Shown: one piece after another, positions 1-10,893 of the stretch
Position numbering within the stretch: the first letter of the stretch is position 1
How the letters are laid out: each line of letters opens with the position of its first letter
Source: Anaspis maculata
Lineage: Eukaryota > Arthropoda > Insecta > Coleoptera > Scraptiidae
Reading direction: 5' to 3'
DNA: 64,000 nucleotides
Assembly (NCBI GenBank): GCA_949128115.1
Contig: OX421965.1
Span: 37,381,681 to 37,445,680 of the forward strand
Notes under the pieces: generated by a model
What the model saw: the letters and a program-made list of their open reading frames with translations, nothing else
What the model was told of the DNA's origin: nothing
Database searches by the model: none
Program-made: the position numbers and the translations under genes

Positions 1-847
1 AAAATTGTGGGAGGTATCCTAAGAGTAGGTACCTCCCAAGTGCTCCGATAAAAATGCTCAGCGACAAAAACACAACTTAAACACGGATGCAAGGAGGAAT
101 GAAACACAACTGGATTGAAATTTGAGGGGAAAATGTATATTGAAGCCAAAGTTAATTGTATGGATGAAGGGCAACGGGAATAGCGTCACCTGCGACGTGG
201 CACCGGCGAGATCCAGGCACTCTGGGAAGTCGGCTCGCTGTGATGAATGTCACGCTCGACACAGAATCGCCGCCGCAGGCTTCTGCATGGGCCCGGCGAC
301 ACTCAGCAGACCAGAACAGGCAGTAGACATCGTGGATGCTCTTTTTTGATGTGTCGTTGATGCTTTTCGGGATCTTGCCAGCTGATGCCGACTTTTTCGC
401 TCCGCTTGACGGACGGACGCCTTTTTTCTATCAACTCTCTGCGTCAATTGTTTTTTCCACAGCGCCGTGACTGTGATAAACATCACCCAACTTTCCCGCA
501 CCGCGCACAACCGAACGTGCAGGGACGCAACATTGGTGTTGCAGATAAAAGCTAAATAGATTACTTACATTAAACATAATTTCCTTTCCAAAGTGAAGGC
601 GAACCCTCAAGCGAACCCGATACCTATATTAGATATGTCGGCAATTTGTTCCCTGCTGAAATGGATAGTTTAATCAGCCGCATTCATTTCTGAGAAATTT
701 GAAGCCGTGTATACCCTCTTGAGTTTTCAGGGAAACTGAAAAGTTTATGAAGTTTGAGTTACGGAGAGCTGAAAGTTCGTGGATGAAACATTGGGTAGAA
801 GTTACTGTTTGCATTGCAGAGCAATTATGGTAGTACTGAGTATGTAG
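1..847. other. No supported gene; GC-rich patch at about 190-540
   Basis: Short open frames exist on both strands in the GC-rich stretch (for example 250-510 minus, 86 codons), but none resembles a family I recognise. The patch could be an exon, a promoter-type CpG-rich region or an old repeat; I cannot tell which. I looked for upstream opsin exons (TM1-TM4, DRY-type motif) here and saw none. Confidence 0.4.
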
Positions 848-2003
848 TATACAGGGTGATTTATGAGTGACCTTACATAGGCTAATGGGAGATAGAGGAT
901 TTCGTGGCGAGTCAGGAATGTCAGGATCCACAGAAGAAGTTTTGTTTTCTCCATTGGTTACGAAGATAGTTACTGAGTGTTGTGTGTGTTTCGTATGAAA
1001 CTTTGATAAGCGATAATTCCGCAACGGCCTGTTGGAACTTATCAAAAGCCATACCACCGGATAAGTCAAAATCCAGGGCCGGGCTAGTGAAAATGTGCTC
1101 CTTTGTTATTTGATCAGAGAGTACATTTTCTGACCTCTTTTTTGAAAAACTGCTATCGAGTTCGAAAAGCCAAGAAAAAATGCTTCAAGAATCACTCTTC
1201 AATTCACATGGCACACCTAAACCGTTTCGACAATAAAATTAAAAGTAAAATTTGTAAGTATCCATTTTCAACCGGACATAATTGACTCATTATTGATTGA
1301 ATTCATTCAAATCCATTTTTTGGTTTGTCCCTGTTGAATAGAAGGGTTTGGTTGGAATATAGGTAAATTCCAGAGCCGACCACTTTCTAAATGACAAATT
1401 GGAGAGTGGAACACAAAATTAGACTCGATTTGGTAATAAAAAATCTTTAGCTATGGAATTTTTCCCTCAACCAAGCCCTTCTGTTCCATAAAGACAAGCT
1501 AGAAAATGAATTTGAATGAATTCAATAAAAAAATGAGTCCATTATGTCCGGTCGAAAATGGAAACTTACCCACAAATTTTACTTACAATTTTATTGTCGA
1601 AACGGTTAAGGTGTGCCATCTAAATTGAAAAGTGACTCTTGCAGCATTTTTCCTTAGCTTTTCGAATCCGATAGCAGTTTTTTTTTTAAAGCCGTCAGAA
1701 AATGTACTTTTTGATCAAATAACAAAGGGGCACATTTTTTCTGGACTGGCTCTGGATTTTGATTTACCCGGTATGGCTCCTGGATAAGTTCCAGCAGAGA
1801 AATATTACTAGTGAATTTCAGCAGAATAATCTTCAGCCGTTTTAGAAATATCGCTTATTAAAGTTTCATGCGAAGCACAGGAAACACCCTGTATCTTCGT
1901 AATCAATGGAGAAAACAAAAATTTTTCTGCAGATCCTGACTCGCCTTGGAGTCCCCTGTCTCCCATTAGCCTATGTGAGGTCACTCATGAATCACCCTGT
2001 ATA
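848..2003. mobile_element. Fold-back element, family A, copy 1
   Basis: Both ends carry TATACAGGGTGATT-type termini in opposite orientation, and nearly the whole 1.16 kb is a long inverted repeat: the block after the left end (ACATAGGCTAATGGGAGATA) returns in reverse complement just before the right end, and arm homology continues to a centre near 1.4 kb. TA lies at both borders, consistent with a TA target duplication. A second copy lies at 16843-18023. No transposase is visible, so it is a non-autonomous element; the open frames inside are arm-derived noise. Confidence 0.85.
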
Positions 2004-2220
2004 GTGGAGAGCACGGAATCTCGTAGGTAAAGTTTCTGTTATCCCAAAAAAAGTCGTTACATCTGTAGCAGTCACGTAACATATTCATCATAAAGCCAGA
2101 AGTTTTCTTTCGATCAGGTGGTAATTGTCGTTTTTTTTTTGGAATGACACAAAAAATTATTATCGTAAAAGTTGAGGTCGTCTCTTAGTGGAGGCATGTT
2201 GTAGAATTAAAGGTGTATGT

Positions 2221-2342
2221 AATAAATCTGTCTATCCAGGTAAATTGGAAAAGTATACTGCGACGCGTTTCGGACTTACAATTCGGGAGACAAAACGCGT
2301 CGTAATATACTTTTTTAATTTACGTGGAGAGACAGATTTATT
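2221..2342. mobile_element. Small palindromic fold-back MITE
   Basis: AATAAATCTGTCT at the left is matched by AGACAGATTTATT at the right. The inner arms (GTATACTGCGACGCGTTTCG against ACGCGTCGTAATATAC) also pair, giving a ~120-bp near-perfect hairpin. There is no coding capacity. It sits immediately upstream of the LTR-like repeat starting at 2347. Confidence 0.7.
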
Positions 2343-2461
2343 ATATTGTTACGTATTTCGCGTTTAGGTTCTTTTATGATTGAGACGATCGTTTTAAAAC
2401 ACACACCGTTTATTATTGCGTACTACAATAAATACACACCAACCGTTCGCGAGCTGAGAAC

Positions 2462-3430
2462 TACAGGGTGTCTAGAAAATGGCGGAAAAGCTCTGCTGAA
2501 GGGTTCTGAAGGTGCAGGGCCCTTTAGGGTGTTCTAAAAACAATGAATTGAGGAATCCTCGACTTTCATTTTTGGAAAAATTTGGGGTCAATAACTGGTC
2601 CTTCGAATATAATTTTCTTAGTTTCTGGCTCACCCTGTAGATAAAAAAAATTCAAGACACATCCAGTGGTAGATATTTCATTCTCATATTCTGTCGTCAA
2701 CAGTAAACTGAAATCTTTCGAATTAACAAAACTAGAAGGGTTCAAAGAGCCGTCCCTTGACCCTTAATAAGGGGTTTCTGATGCGACTAAAAAGTTGATG
2801 ATGGGAATCGGTTTTATTTAATTTTTTTCGTCAAATAGAAACTCCTCCAAAGAGAAAATGTACGGGCAATGCTATTAAATTTTCAAAATTTCCAAAAAAT
2901 TTAAAAAATTAAAGAAAAATTGAACTTTGATTTTTGAAAATTCTAAAACTAGATAGCAACGGCAATACATCTTTCTTCAAAAAAAGTCGCATGTCAAATT
3001 TGAACTTTCTATTTTCAAAAAAAAAGGTACCAAAATAATTTTCACTAATTCACTTTTTCATGTCTTCGAGAAATCAATTTTTGTACTTTTTTTTCAAGTT
3101 CAAATTTGGCATGCGACATTCTTGAAGAAAGATGTATAGCCGTTGCTATCTGGTTTTTGAGTTTTCAAAAATCAAGATCAAAAATTTTCACATTTTTTTG
3201 GAATATTGATAGCATTGTCCGTACATTTTCTTTCAAGAAGAGTTTCTACTTGAAGAAAGAAGATGAAATTGAACCGATTCCCGTCAACCACTTTTTTAGT
3301 CGCATCAGAAACCCCTTATTAATCCCAAAAATGAAAGTCGAAGAATTTTTTTATTATTTTTCCGGAGTTACCTGTAGGGTCCGTCACACCGTACTGGAGA
3401 GCTCTCCCGCCATTTTGTGGACACCCTATA
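2462..3430. mobile_element. Fold-back element, family B
   Basis: The ends are TACAGGGTGTCTAGAAAATG and, in reverse, CATTTTGTGGACACCCTATA. Long arms pair throughout: AGAAAATGTACGGGCAATG near 2853 against CATTGTCCGTACATTTTCT near 3215. A diverged piece of the same family occurs at about 25080-25270 (the shared block ACTAGAAGGGTTC). There is no transposase. Confidence 0.8.
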
Positions 3431-3656
3431 TAATGTTCTATCTGCACTTTTTGAAAAAAAAAGCTCTTCGAACTTTGAACCAGCAAAAAATGAACGAGAT
3501 GTTTCATGATATTAACAAATAAGTTAGTCATACACAGGAAATGAAAAGCCTTTTCCTCTAAGTTCTCATCCAATTATTCATATCATGAAACATTTTATTC
3601 ATTTTTTGCTGATTCAAAATTAAAAAATTCACAAAAAGTGCAGATGAGACATTATA
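3430..3656. mobile_element. Short fold-back repeat abutting family B
   Basis: ATAATGTTCTATCTGCACTT at the left is answered by GTGCAGATGAGACATTAT at the right, and the inner arms pair around ATGTTTCATGATAT / ATATCATGAAACAT. The two inverted repeats meet directly at 3430, so either one was the insertion site of the other or the two ends are shared. Confidence 0.6.
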
Positions 3657-4093
3657 GTTCTCAGCCAGCGAATTATTGCGGTTGGGAATATCGCTAGTAC
3701 TACTCGCTTTCTATCCGCTCGCTACCGCTTTGTATTTGGTACTGCTCGTAGGCCGAGGATCGGTACCTTATACAGGATGATTCAAAAGTGTCGGACCACC
3801 TTGAAGGTGCGTAATATGGAAGCGTAGTAGAGTGCAGGAAAGTTGTTAAAAAATTCTATTTCTTCTAATTTTGAAGTTATGGAGGGACAAAAGTTGGTCC
3901 TTCGACGCTTTTATTTTCTTTGTTCTAACAGATTTCAGTAAACTGTTTATGGAAAAAGAATGAGTACAAAAAATCAACCTCTGCAAATCTGCAACGAATT
4001 TCTGTTTTGTATACCTACCTACGGGGAGTCATGAATCCTGAAAATTATGTTTTTCTAAAAGTACTTGCAAACAGTCACATTGGTCCCATAAAC

Positions 4094-4540
4094 TACAGGG
4101 TGTCCCAGCTGAAACAATCCAGCGCGATTTTCTCAGGAAATATAAAGGCAACAAAAGAGTTTTTGGGGGGGGGGGCTGATCTTTTAGCTTTCTTTTGAGG
4201 AGGCGCCGATGCTTGTAGGTGCTCTAGTCTAGAAGAAAATGCAATTTGAATCTGGCGACTCACAAGAATTCAAAATTATCATTTTTGTATTATTAATTAT
4301 ACCATGCGATCGCATGGTGTTATTTTATTCTTATTTCGTTTTGTAGGTCATGAATGTTCGAATTCTTGTGACTCGCCAGATTCAAATTGCATTTTCTTGG
4401 AAACTAGAACACCTACAAACATCGGCGGCCCCTCAAAAGAAAGCTAAAAGATCAGGCTTTCCCCCAATTGAATTTTTTTTTGTTGCCTCGATATTTTCTG
4501 AGAAAATCGCGCTGGTTTGTTTTAGCTGGGACACCCTGTA
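4094..4540. mobile_element. Nested fold-back element, family D
   Basis: The ends are TACAGGGTGTCCCAGCTGAA and the reverse complement of TTTAGCTGGGACACCCTGTA. The arms run to a centre near 4300 (GAATCTGGCGACTCACAAGA against TTGTGACTCGCCAGATTC). A G10 homopolymer interrupts one arm near 4165. It is inserted within family C. Confidence 0.8.
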
Positions 4541-4815
4541 TGTAGAGCACAATAGAACTATAAAACACAGTTCATTTCAATAGAATTCTATTGCTCTTGG
4601 TTTTTTAAGAAAACTAAATTTTTATAGTTCATGATTCACCCTGTATATAAAACAGAAATTCAATACATTCAGAGGTTGATTTTTTGTAGTCAATATTTTT
4701 CCATAAGAAGTTTACTAAAATGTTTTGAAATTATTATTATAACATAACCGAGGGCGAATCGGACCGACCGAGCTACGCCGTAGCTCGGTCCGTAGAGAGG
4801 GCAGCCTAACACAAT

Positions 4816-5033
4816 GGGCCGTATTCATATCTTGCTTTTAAGCTAAAAGCGCATTTAGGTGCGCTTTTACGGGCTGTCTTTCATATTTGGTTTTTCAAAA
4901 ATACATATTACAATCGAACGGCTGTATGTAATTGTAATATGTAATTTTGAGCACTCAAATATGAATGGATAGCCCCTAAAAGCGCACCTCCAAATGCGCT
5001 TTTAGCTTCAAAGCGAGATATAAATACGGCTCA
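4816..5033. mobile_element. Nested 218-bp fold-back MITE
   Basis: GGGCCGTATTCATATCTTGC at the left and its near complement GCGAGATATAAATACGGCTC at the right bound arms rich in AAAAGCGCAT. The inner arms (TTCATATTTG / CAAATATGAAT) also pair. The short palindrome GGACCGAGCTACGGCGTAGC-like at 4761-4787 lies just outside. Confidence 0.75.
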
Positions 5034-5430
5034 ATATGTTCCAATGTCTCAAGAGACTTAGTGCTACAGAGCAAGCAGACTTGATCGGAATTAATAAGGT
5101 AAGCTGAACCACCGTAAAATCTTTTGAAATAACGGAAATAAAAGCAATCGAAGGACACACTTTTGTCCCTCCATAACTTAAAATTTGAAAGACAGAATTT
5201 TTCAAACAACTTTCCAGCACTCTACTTCACTTCCAGATTACGCACCGTTGAGATAATCCGACTCCTTTGAATCACCTTACATAACTCCGACTATTAATCT
5301 CGAACCTTCCATCGGTCCTCCAGCAAACTCCACAGTGACCCGGCATACGGTTTCTAGGCGATTCCCGAATAATCTTACACCTTTCGCATGTAATTTGCGT
5401 GTTCTGCAACGTCAGCACTTCCGCCTAATG

Positions 5431-6267
5431 GACGGATGTGCCCCCTATTGGGCCGTTGAAGTCGCCATGTAAATTTTGTTCGCAAAGCCACGCGTATATC
5501 CTGGAAATGTCCAGAGCTTCGTACTTGTACACTGCGACCTGATGGGATTCGTCTAGAAAGATCGCGTGCTCTCCAGAATCACCACTCGTGACAACAATAT
5601 GTATATTGTATACACCTTTGATTCGACAAAAAAAATTGATGTATGAAATTCGGTGCTCTCCACTGTACATACATCACCTCATTTGCAATAGGTCTACTTC
5701 ATTTCACTAATCTATGTTAGGTAACGACTTCCGTCACCCCATGCATATTCATCAATTTCACTATTTTTGTAATATCCGGTAGGAACAATATCGTATATAA
5801 CACGTGAGAAGAACGTGTTTCTATTTCATTAATGTGGAAGAAACACCAGCAAAGCGAGCATCTTCCTTTTTTTGTTGCATGATATTGATAGCTGTTTATA
5901 ATGTAGATTTGATGATCTTTCAAACACGTCGTTATGGGTAATGTGTTAGTAATTATGAAGAAAATATCAAAGACATTTTCTAGCTTGTTACCGGAAACTC
6001 CGGTCAGTGTGTCAATGGAGGTTTTCATTGCAATATTTCCATCTCGTGATGATTAGGGTTGGTTTGGACGGTGCCTGAGGATAGCTTGAGGCTGAATGCC
6101 TTATTGCGATGCCATTCATCTTTTGCTAGAAATTTGATTTGTTCCTAACCTTATCCTAATTATATCTACATAGAAATTCAAACTACCAGTAACATTCACC
6201 ATTCACCCTTCAAATCTTCACCTGTAGCTGTATGTATGAAGATTTGAAATTTCACGTTTGATTTCAG
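5431..6267. other. No gene recognised upstream of the opsin exon
   Basis: Open frames here (5425-5670 and 5717-6028, both minus) show no family signature. The region is intron of the opsin gene if the missing 5' exons lie further upstream. A splice acceptor ends it (TTGATTTCAG, 6258-6267). Confidence 0.4.
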
Positions 6268-6400
6268 CTGCTCGGTGAACTGGGAAGATCAAACTAACAA
6301 CACCATGACGTACATCATGTACTTGTTCACCTTTGGCCTCTTCGTGCCGGTATCTGTGATCACCTTCAGTTATGTCAACATAATCCTGACTCTACGCAAG
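6268..6400 (+). CDS. Ciliary-type opsin (c-opsin/pteropsin), exon for extracellular loop 2 and TM5
   Basis: Light-sensing G-protein-coupled receptor of the membrane; c-opsins bind retinal covalently and signal through a G protein. The exon is bounded by acceptor TTTCAG and donor AAG|GTAAGA. It contributes one base to a split codon, then reads CSVNWEDQTNNT..., where the first Cys is the conserved loop-2 disulfide cysteine of opsins. It continues through a hydrophobic TM5 ending ...NIILTLRK (44 residues). The exon starts almost exactly at the loop-2 position used in vertebrate visual opsin genes. Codons for TM1-TM4 are not in this exon and were not found upstream. The ciliary assignment rests mainly on the next exon. 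Confidence 0.85.
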
Positions 6401-7361
6401 GTAAGAAGAATGAGCTTCTCCGTTCAAAAAATGCACTTTGCGATTACATAACTTACTTTCGACCGATTTTGCTCACATTTCGACCAGAATTTATCTATTC
6501 ATCATCTCAAAGACATTTCACAAATGAAACTTCGTTTACTTCATACTTATTCCTTGTTCAATTATCCTACAAAAAATGGTTGCTGCAAAAAGTTTTAATT
6601 GGTAGCCCCGTTTTCGAAACATTTGAGCCCTGATGTTACAAAACATATCAAAGACCACAATATTGAAACTCAAAATTTAAACTGAACAAAATTTGTGATT
6701 TCTTCACTGAAACACCTAGGTCTTTGTCTTTTTAGGTCTTTTCAGTCAGGGAATCACCATGTTTGCCAAAGAGAAACTGTTTTACTGAAGTCCAATAGAT
6801 TTTTGTTTTCTTATTTTGATGTGGAATATCTCCATGTTCTTGCAGTGGAGTTGTTCTTATAAGATTGAAGTAGATGTAGCTTTCAGTCAGTCAGATGTCA
6901 GCCTTCAGATGTAGTTTTCCACAAGGTTTTATTTTTGGTAAAAGGTTGCCGACCGCTTCGCTACAGTCTTGCTGGCATCAACGGGGCTGTATACAATAGA
7001 GGTGTATAAATTAATAAAAATTGGATGTCAAAATTGACAAAATAGGTTACTTATTTACAGGACCGAATGTCAAAATGTTTGCGGTAAGGCAGGCACAGAC
7101 ACACTGTATGTTTGGACACTACCTAACTACCTTCACAAGGTGATTAGTTTTTCACCCGAGTGAACTTTTATGGCATATTGTCCTAGTTCTCCTGTTCAGA
7201 AAAGTGTCCATTACATGCCTGTATTTTGCTTCCTAAGGAAGATACGGGGTATCAAAATTCACAAAGTGGAAATAAAAATCAAACTGAGATAATGATGAAG
7301 TTGCGGATTTTCTTTGAACCCGGTACACCCCGCCCAACTTTTTATTTGTGTTTTGTTGCAG
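6401..7361 (+). other. Opsin intron (961 bp)
   Basis: The donor is GTAAGA and the acceptor TTGTTGCAG; both flanks are phase 0. I see no strong gene or repeat inside. A short stretch near 6955-7090 looks like repeat debris. Confidence 0.75.
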
Positions 7362-7592
7362 AATGCTTTCAAGTTGGGCCGAGTGACCAAAGCTGAAGGA
7401 AAAGTGGCGACGATGGTTTTGGTGATGGTGGTAGCTTTCATCGTGGCTTGGTCTCCTTACGCCATTTTGGCACTAATCGTGCAATTCGGCGATGCGTCTA
7501 TTGTCACGCCTGGGGTATCAGTGATTCCGGCACTTTTGGCCAAGAGCAGCATCTGTTACAATCCCATTATTTACGTCGGACTGAACACACAG
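7362..7592 (+). CDS. Ciliary-type opsin, exon for intracellular loop 3, TM6 and TM7
   Basis: Seventy-seven codons, phase 0 at both ends. The order is a loop-3 segment rich in Lys/Arg with KAEGKVATMV at the start of TM6, then AWSPYA (the WxPYA motif of TM6), an extracellular loop, and TM7 with ALLAKSSICYNPIIY. The Lys in AKSS (residue 61 of the exon, bases 7542-7544) is the Schiff-base lysine that binds retinal, and NPIIY is the NPxxY motif. AKSSICYNPIIYVG is typical of insect c-opsins rather than rhabdomeric opsins. The exon ends NTQ| at donor CAG|GTTTGG; this phase-0 site matches the last intron of vertebrate visual opsins (NKQ|FR). The donor is weak beyond GT, but the downstream exon begins with FRNS, which settles it. 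Confidence 0.92.
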
Positions 7593-7898
7593 GTTTGGAA
7601 CTCTTGTTTATCTATGAATATTTAGATGCATGAAGGCTCTTTCGGACACGTACTCTCATCCCCCGGCTTCGAACGTTAGCTCAATATAGACACGGAAAGA
7701 TTTTAGTTAGGGGAGGAAGTGAATAGGAACCCCAAAAACGCCACTTAACGCTGATGACCAAAACGGGATTTCCATGATATATTTTCATGGAAAAACGCCA
7801 TAACGTAACACATTTTTGAACAGCTTGTTCGGTACTGTTTGATATCACATAATATCGGCAAGTCAATTTTTTTTGTCCTGTATGCTGTATGTATGTAA

Positions 7899-8083
7899 AT
7901 CTCGTTCACTTTTAATTTTTAGTAGAATTACTTTTTGGAGTGAAAATTAAGTGACAAGCTGGAGCGCTGGGAGGATACGGCTAACAGCCGCTGATAGTTT
8001 CGCTCCAAAACTTTATAAGTGTCATCAGCCGTAGCCGTAGCCCCTGGCTTGTCACTATACTGAAAATAAAAAGTGAACGAGAT
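7899..8083. mobile_element. MITE in the opsin intron
   Basis: ATCTCGTTCACTTTTAATTT at the left pairs with AAATAAAAAGTGAACGAGAT at the right. Inner segments (GTGACAAGC / GCTTGTCAC, and GGCTAACAGCCG-type blocks) also fold back. About 185 bp, no coding capacity. 8084-8545, to the right, holds nothing I can assign. Confidence 0.7.
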
Positions 8084-9519
8084 ATAAAATCTGCTTTTAC
8101 TTTACTCAAGTCACTTGTGCCACAAGTGATTATTTGATAGGAGAAACTATTTTTACCAGTCTTTCCCTGAGCAATTCTTCAACAGTAGTCAATCAGTCAT
8201 TCGTAAAAGCAAATAATATTCGCGATTCAACTTGAATTCCCCAGTCACAAGATGGCAAGAAGGCAGCTGCCAGAAGCGGCATGCGATTACAACAATTTGT
8301 TTTTGCCATTGCTATACTATGTCGCTTGGATGGATGTCACTGGCAGTTCGGTTCTCGTTATTTATTACAATCCGCTTTTAGCAGCCATCTTGTTATACCT
8401 TAGGTACTCACAGCGTAATTTGTGACCAGTAGACCTTTCCAATTTCACCTCTGAGACCTGAGTTGTCAGATTTGGGCAATGGTTACCATTAATTTCAGCT
8501 TGGCGCCTATTCAAACGGCTGTCAAATTGTCAACTCAACAGTAGCTTAGATGAGTTTTTCTTCGTTACTCCTTTCTAACTCATCATCATCAACAGTGGCT
8601 CCACAGCCCTTTACAGGCCTTGGCGTCCTCAATAACGCCTCTCTACCATCTCTATCTCTCGCTCTATCTCTCCAGTTTCCTATTCCCATGTCTCGCAACT
8701 CTTGCTTCACTTGGTCCATGTACCGGTTTCTGGGTCTTCCTACCACTCTCCGTCCCTCGAGTTCTGCTCTTGTCACCGCCTTTGCTGGGTCCGCATCCTT
8801 CATTCTCTCCACGTGTCCAATCTATCTCAATCTGCTCAGTCTTATTGTTGAACATAGTCTGGGTCTTCGTACAATTATTGGTAGAGTTCAAAATTATACC
8901 GTCTACGCCACATTCCACTATCCTGGATTTTTCGGTATATATTCCTCAGAATTTTTCTTCCAAAGCCACCAAGAGTTTCTCGTCGTTTCTGTTAAGTGTC
9001 CATGTTTCAGAACCGTACAGAATCACTGGTCGAATGAGCGTTTTATAAATGCGACACTTGACCATCCTGGATATAAGATGAGAATTGAGATGTTTCATAA
9101 GTCCACGTAACGCTCTTTCTGCTATAGTTATTTTTCGCTTCATCTCTTTACTCCCATTGTGTGTGTTCGTGATTAGAGATCCCAGATACACAAACTCCGT
9201 CACTTCGTCAAAATTATATTCATCAATTCTAATACTTTGCTTGTTACGGAGTCTGCGTTGGTCTTTGTCTCTCTCTATCCACATATATTATGTCTTTTCT
9301 GAGTTCACCGTTGAACCCATCGGTTTTGCTGTCTGCTCTATAGCTTTAAACGTTCAGATGTTCTTATTATAGTCACATCGTCCGCGAATGCCAGAATTTG
9401 TATCGACTTGTTAAAAATTGTTCCTTTAGTAGTAAGGCCCGAATCCCTAATACCCGTTCCAATGCAATATTGAAAGAAGTGCATGAAAGAGGATCTCCTT
9501 GGCGTACTCCATTCTCCAT

Positions 9520-9692
9520 ACTGAACGGTCTCTTATATTTATTCTCGTTCTATTTTTTCCTTCTCTTCCTCTCAATTAATGATGAACTTGATATTATGCT
9601 GATTTTTGTTTACATCGTATACCTGCCTGCCCAGGTGGAGGCAATGAATTACTAATAATATTATTATTATCATTATTATTACTGAACGGTCT
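9520..9692 (+). mobile_element. 149-bp tailed insertion with 12-bp target duplication
   Basis: ACTGAACGGTCT occurs at 9520-9531 and again at 9681-9692, flanking an insert (9532-9680) that ends in an AT-rich (TAA/TTA)n tail. The RT reading frame of the host LINE resumes across it. The structure is that of a 5'-truncated LINE end or a SINE inserted by target-primed reverse transcription. The body contains CCTGCCTGCCCAGGTGGAGG, which I cannot place. Confidence 0.8.
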
Positions 9693-9735
9693 TGACAACT
9701 CTCCTAGAACTTTAACTTTGCACTCTACTTTACTT

Positions 9736-9903
9736 AAGGTGCGTTCAGTCAGTTTATTTAGCCGCAGGTTTTAATTTTAGTCGCAAGCGCAGCGACGCCC
9801 ATTGGCTCTTATGAGCCAGCCTCCTCAGAACAGCCAATAAGCGATGCAGCGCTTACGACTAAAATTAAAACTTGCGGCTAAATGAGCTGACTGAACGCAC
9901 CTT
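9736..9903. mobile_element. Near-perfect fold-back MITE (168 bp)
   Basis: AAGGTGCGTTCAGTCAGTTT at the left is mirrored by ctgactgaacgcacctt at the right, and the arms continue through TTTAATTTTAGTCG / CGACTAAAATTAAAA. The high arm identity suggests recent insertion. It lies inside the dead RTE-like element, so it is younger than that insertion. Confidence 0.9.
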
Positions 9904-10499
9904 GAGAGCTGCTTCGATCAGCCGGATCAGGTATTTTGGTACTCCCAGGCCCTCCATTGCCTGGCCTGGAACATCGCCCTTCTGTCGATGCTGTCGGAGG
10001 CGCTTTTGAAGTCTACGAAAAGGTAGTGAGTCTCTATGTTATACTCTCGACTCTTCTCCAATACCTGCCGTATGGTGTAGATTTGGTCTACTGTCGATTT
10101 GCCACATCGGAGCCCGCACTGATAATCACCAGCGATTTTCTCTGCATAGAGTCGAAGTCGAGAGTACAGTACATTGGCCAACACTTTGTAGGCTATATTG
10201 AAGAGGGTGATCCCTCTGTAATTCTCACAGTCCAGCTGCTCACCTTTTTTGTGCAGTGGGATGATTGCTCCTGAAGTCCACTTCGTCGGAATTTCACCTT
10301 TCTTCCAAATCTCCTCGATAAGTTGCTGCATGTAGGGTCCAAGCACCTCCACTCCAATTTTAAAGATCTCATACTTTCAGTTTCCGTATGGCCTCTCTGA
10401 TTTACTCTATTGAAGGTACAGTTCCTGATTCTTGCAATTGATTTTGACCGTTGCCTGGTATCTTGGTTCTTGATTTGTGTCTGTATGTTTTCGAGAACA

Positions 10500-10893
10500 G
10501 AGGCTTCATGTCTGTCGGTGGCGATCTCCTCGGTTACGGCTCTAGATTCGGTGGGCAGTTACGGGCTCCATACCGGAGGCTTGGGGTCGAGATGATGGCA
10601 CCCAACACTCTGGGTGTCAGACTCTTCATCAGGTTGCCTGAAAGCATTACTGAGCTAACGACAAAAAAATAGTTTGAGAAAAATTAAAGACCTTCTTCTT
10701 AAAGAATACTCTATATAGCCTGGAGGACTTCTTTTCGCAAACGTTTTAATGTGTATAATGTTTTGAAAGATATCTTATTTTCTCATTTATTTATTTATTT
10801 ATTTATTTATGTATATATTATGGTTTGACGTTTCTGATGTATACATATTTTTACACAGAATAAAAGATACTTACTCACTTACTTACTTACTGT
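10500..10893 (+). mobile_element. LINE 3' end with TTAC-type tail
   Basis: A + strand frame reads ...GVRLFIRLPESITELTTKK, and after a frame change continues with a Lys/Leu-rich segment and SLEDFFSQ. This is the usual extreme C-terminus of Jockey/CR1-like LINE ORF2 proteins (LPxxI ... YSLEEFL). After an ATTTATTT-rich 3' UTR it ends AATAAAAGATACTTACTCACTTAC. The 5' boundary is approximate because the piece is only about 110 codons. It interrupts the minus-strand RTE-like element. Confidence 0.6.

Larger units (their letters stand above)
3769..5283. mobile_element. Fold-back element, family C, with two nested fold-backs
   Basis: The left end TATACAGGATGATTCAAA and the right end TTTGAATCACCTTACATA form the termini. 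Arms of about 320 bp pair (GTTATGGAGGGACAAAAGT near 3878 against CTTTTGTCCCTCCATAAC near 5160; AAATCAACCTCTGCA near 3971 against TTCAGAGGTTGATTTTTTG near 4670). It contains the nested elements at 4094-4540 and 4816-5033. No coding capacity is visible. Confidence 0.75.
2347..5430 (+). repeat. LTR-like dispersed repeat, copy 1, broken by nested elements
   Basis: The sequence starting TGTTACGTATTTCGCGTTT at 2347 is repeated at 33106. Copy 1 is split: 2347-2461, then about 3657-3768, then about 5284-5430, separated by fold-back elements. The distal part (CAAACTCCACA..., CGTGTTCT..., CTCCGCC-like) matches 33345-33450. The TGTTACG start is typical of some Ty3/gypsy or BEL/Pao LTRs, but no pol reading frame is present, so a solo LTR is an inference. 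It could also be another kind of dispersed repeat. Confidence 0.4.

Noticed and set aside
250..510. 86-codon minus-strand frame in GC-rich DNA
   Set aside because: No recognisable motif and a competing + strand frame; GC-rich sequence lengthens chance frames.
674..1285. Open frames inside the first fold-back element
   Set aside because: They recur in the arms of copy 2 in broken form and follow the inverted repeat, not a conserved protein.
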